From NCBI GenBank assembly GCA_021816505.1, contig JAKAXS010000164.1:1-6633 (forward strand): 6,633 bases of DNA, read 5' to 3'. A model generated the notes under the pieces. That model was not told the origin of the DNA. It made no database searches and worked only from the letters and a program-made list of their open reading frames with translations. Source of the stretch: Pseudomonadota bacterium. GTDB taxonomy: Bacteria > Pseudomonadota > Alphaproteobacteria > Rhizobiales > Hyphomicrobiaceae. Shown in pieces: positions 6,395-6,633 of the stretch; the first letter of the stretch is position 1; every line of letters starts with the position of its first letter. The translations under genes were made by a program, and so were the position numbers.

Positions 6395-6440
6395 CCTCAT
6401 CCCCCCACCCCTAACCCCTCCCCGCCAGGGGGAGGGGGAT
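6395..6440 (-). repeat. GC-rich palindromic repeat, family 2, inverted partner
   Basis: CCTCATCCCCCCACCCC is followed by TAA and the hairpin CCCCTCCCC-GCCA-GGGGGAGGGG (one bulged G). Its left part mirrors the tail of copy A. The sequence between the partners (6312-6394) holds only a short GGCA/TGCC hairpin and no gene. Confidence 0.7.
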
Positions 6441-6504
6441 TCCGTTGTGCACGTGGTGATGTCGTCTATGGGCAGTCGCCGCAGCTGCAAACGCGCGCAA
6501 CGCT

Positions 6505-6533
6505 TCTTCACCTCCCCTTGACGGGGAGGTCGC
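6505..6533 (+). repeat. GC-rich palindromic repeat, family 2, copy C
   Basis: Identical over 29 bases to 6261-6289, including the ACCTCCCC/GGGGAGGT stem, but without the GGGTGGGGTGAGG tail; the similarity stops after GGTCGC. It lies 11 bases before a family 1 palindrome (6545-6577), so two unrelated repeat families abut here. Confidence 0.8.
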
Positions 6534-6544
6534 GCGTCCCTCTC

Positions 6545-6577
6545 CACGTCATGGCCGCCCTTGAGGCGGCCATCCAG
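6545..6577 (+). repeat. Palindromic intergenic repeat, copy 3
   Basis: CACGTCATGGCCGCC, loop CTTGA, GGCGGCCATCCAG: the same unit as copies 1 and 2 near 4262-4359. It matches copy 1 except for the loop (CTTGA against CTCCGA) and matches copy 2 except for the two stem pairs that are exchanged. It lies in the gene-free right end (6199-6633), where I find no supported coding region. Confidence 0.85.
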
Positions 6578-6633
6578 GAGTTCTAGGTGAGCCGCTGAAC
6601 GCCCAAGCGCCCGCTAGCCCTTCTGCAGCATCT

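Noticed and set aside
6221..6547. Overlapping frames on both strands in the right intergenic region
   Set aside because: Their sequence (for example LTPPALRATSPSRGGE) is the translation of the GC-rich palindromes and has no independent support.
6614..6633. Possible C-terminal codons of a minus-strand gene (MLQKG then TAG)
   Set aside because: Only about six codons are visible at the edge; this is too little to tell a gene end from chance.
1..6633. tRNA, rRNA, CRISPR array, insertion sequence
   Set aside because: I looked for cloverleaf sequences, regularly spaced direct repeats and transposase-like frames and saw none; the repeats present are short palindromes without spacers of constant length.

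Overview
The window is GC-rich chromosomal DNA, most likely from an alphaproteobacterium of the order Hyphomicrobiales (Rhizobiales). This rests on four things: the large alphaproteobacterial-type glutamate synthase, an IbpA-like small heat-shock protein with a ROSE-type RNA thermometer and an RpoH-like promoter (a combination typical of rhizobia), a short secreted protein of a kind common in this order, and two families of palindromic intergenic repeats of the sort common in Bradyrhizobium-like genomes. Genus cannot be fixed from the sequence alone.

Layout. Positions 1-3336 (minus) hold the first 1112 codons of gltB, the large subunit of NADPH-dependent glutamate synthase; its 3' third lies beyond the left edge. 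A 269-base gap (3337-3605) has three hairpins and no gene. Positions 3606-4055 (minus) encode a 149-residue Hsp20/IbpA-type chaperone. Its leader (about 4147-4056) folds into three consecutive hairpins, the last of which sequesters the Shine-Dalgarno sequence with the diagnostic UCGCU/GGAGGA pairing and bulged G of ROSE thermometers. An RpoH-like promoter (4154-4181) sits directly upstream. From 4182 to 4719 there is no convincing gene: the stretch carries a pair of inverted palindromic repeats (4251-4366) and a possible EcfG-type (general stress) promoter at 4610-4635. Positions 4720-5133 (plus) encode a small exported protein with a PepSY-like C-terminal region, and 5236-6198 (plus) encode an alpha/beta hydrolase of the lysophospholipase/monoacylglycerol lipase group. 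The last 435 bases (6199-6633) hold clustered palindromic repeats of two families and no supported gene.

Function. The genes do not form one pathway. gltB is central nitrogen assimilation; hsp20 is heat-shock proteostasis under apparent double (transcriptional and RNA-thermometer) control; the secreted protein and the hydrolase look like envelope or lipid-related accessory genes. I do not see a novel multi-gene system. The most informative non-coding signals are the ROSE thermometer and the 33-34-base palindromic repeat, whose copies show a compensatory double change that preserves the stem.
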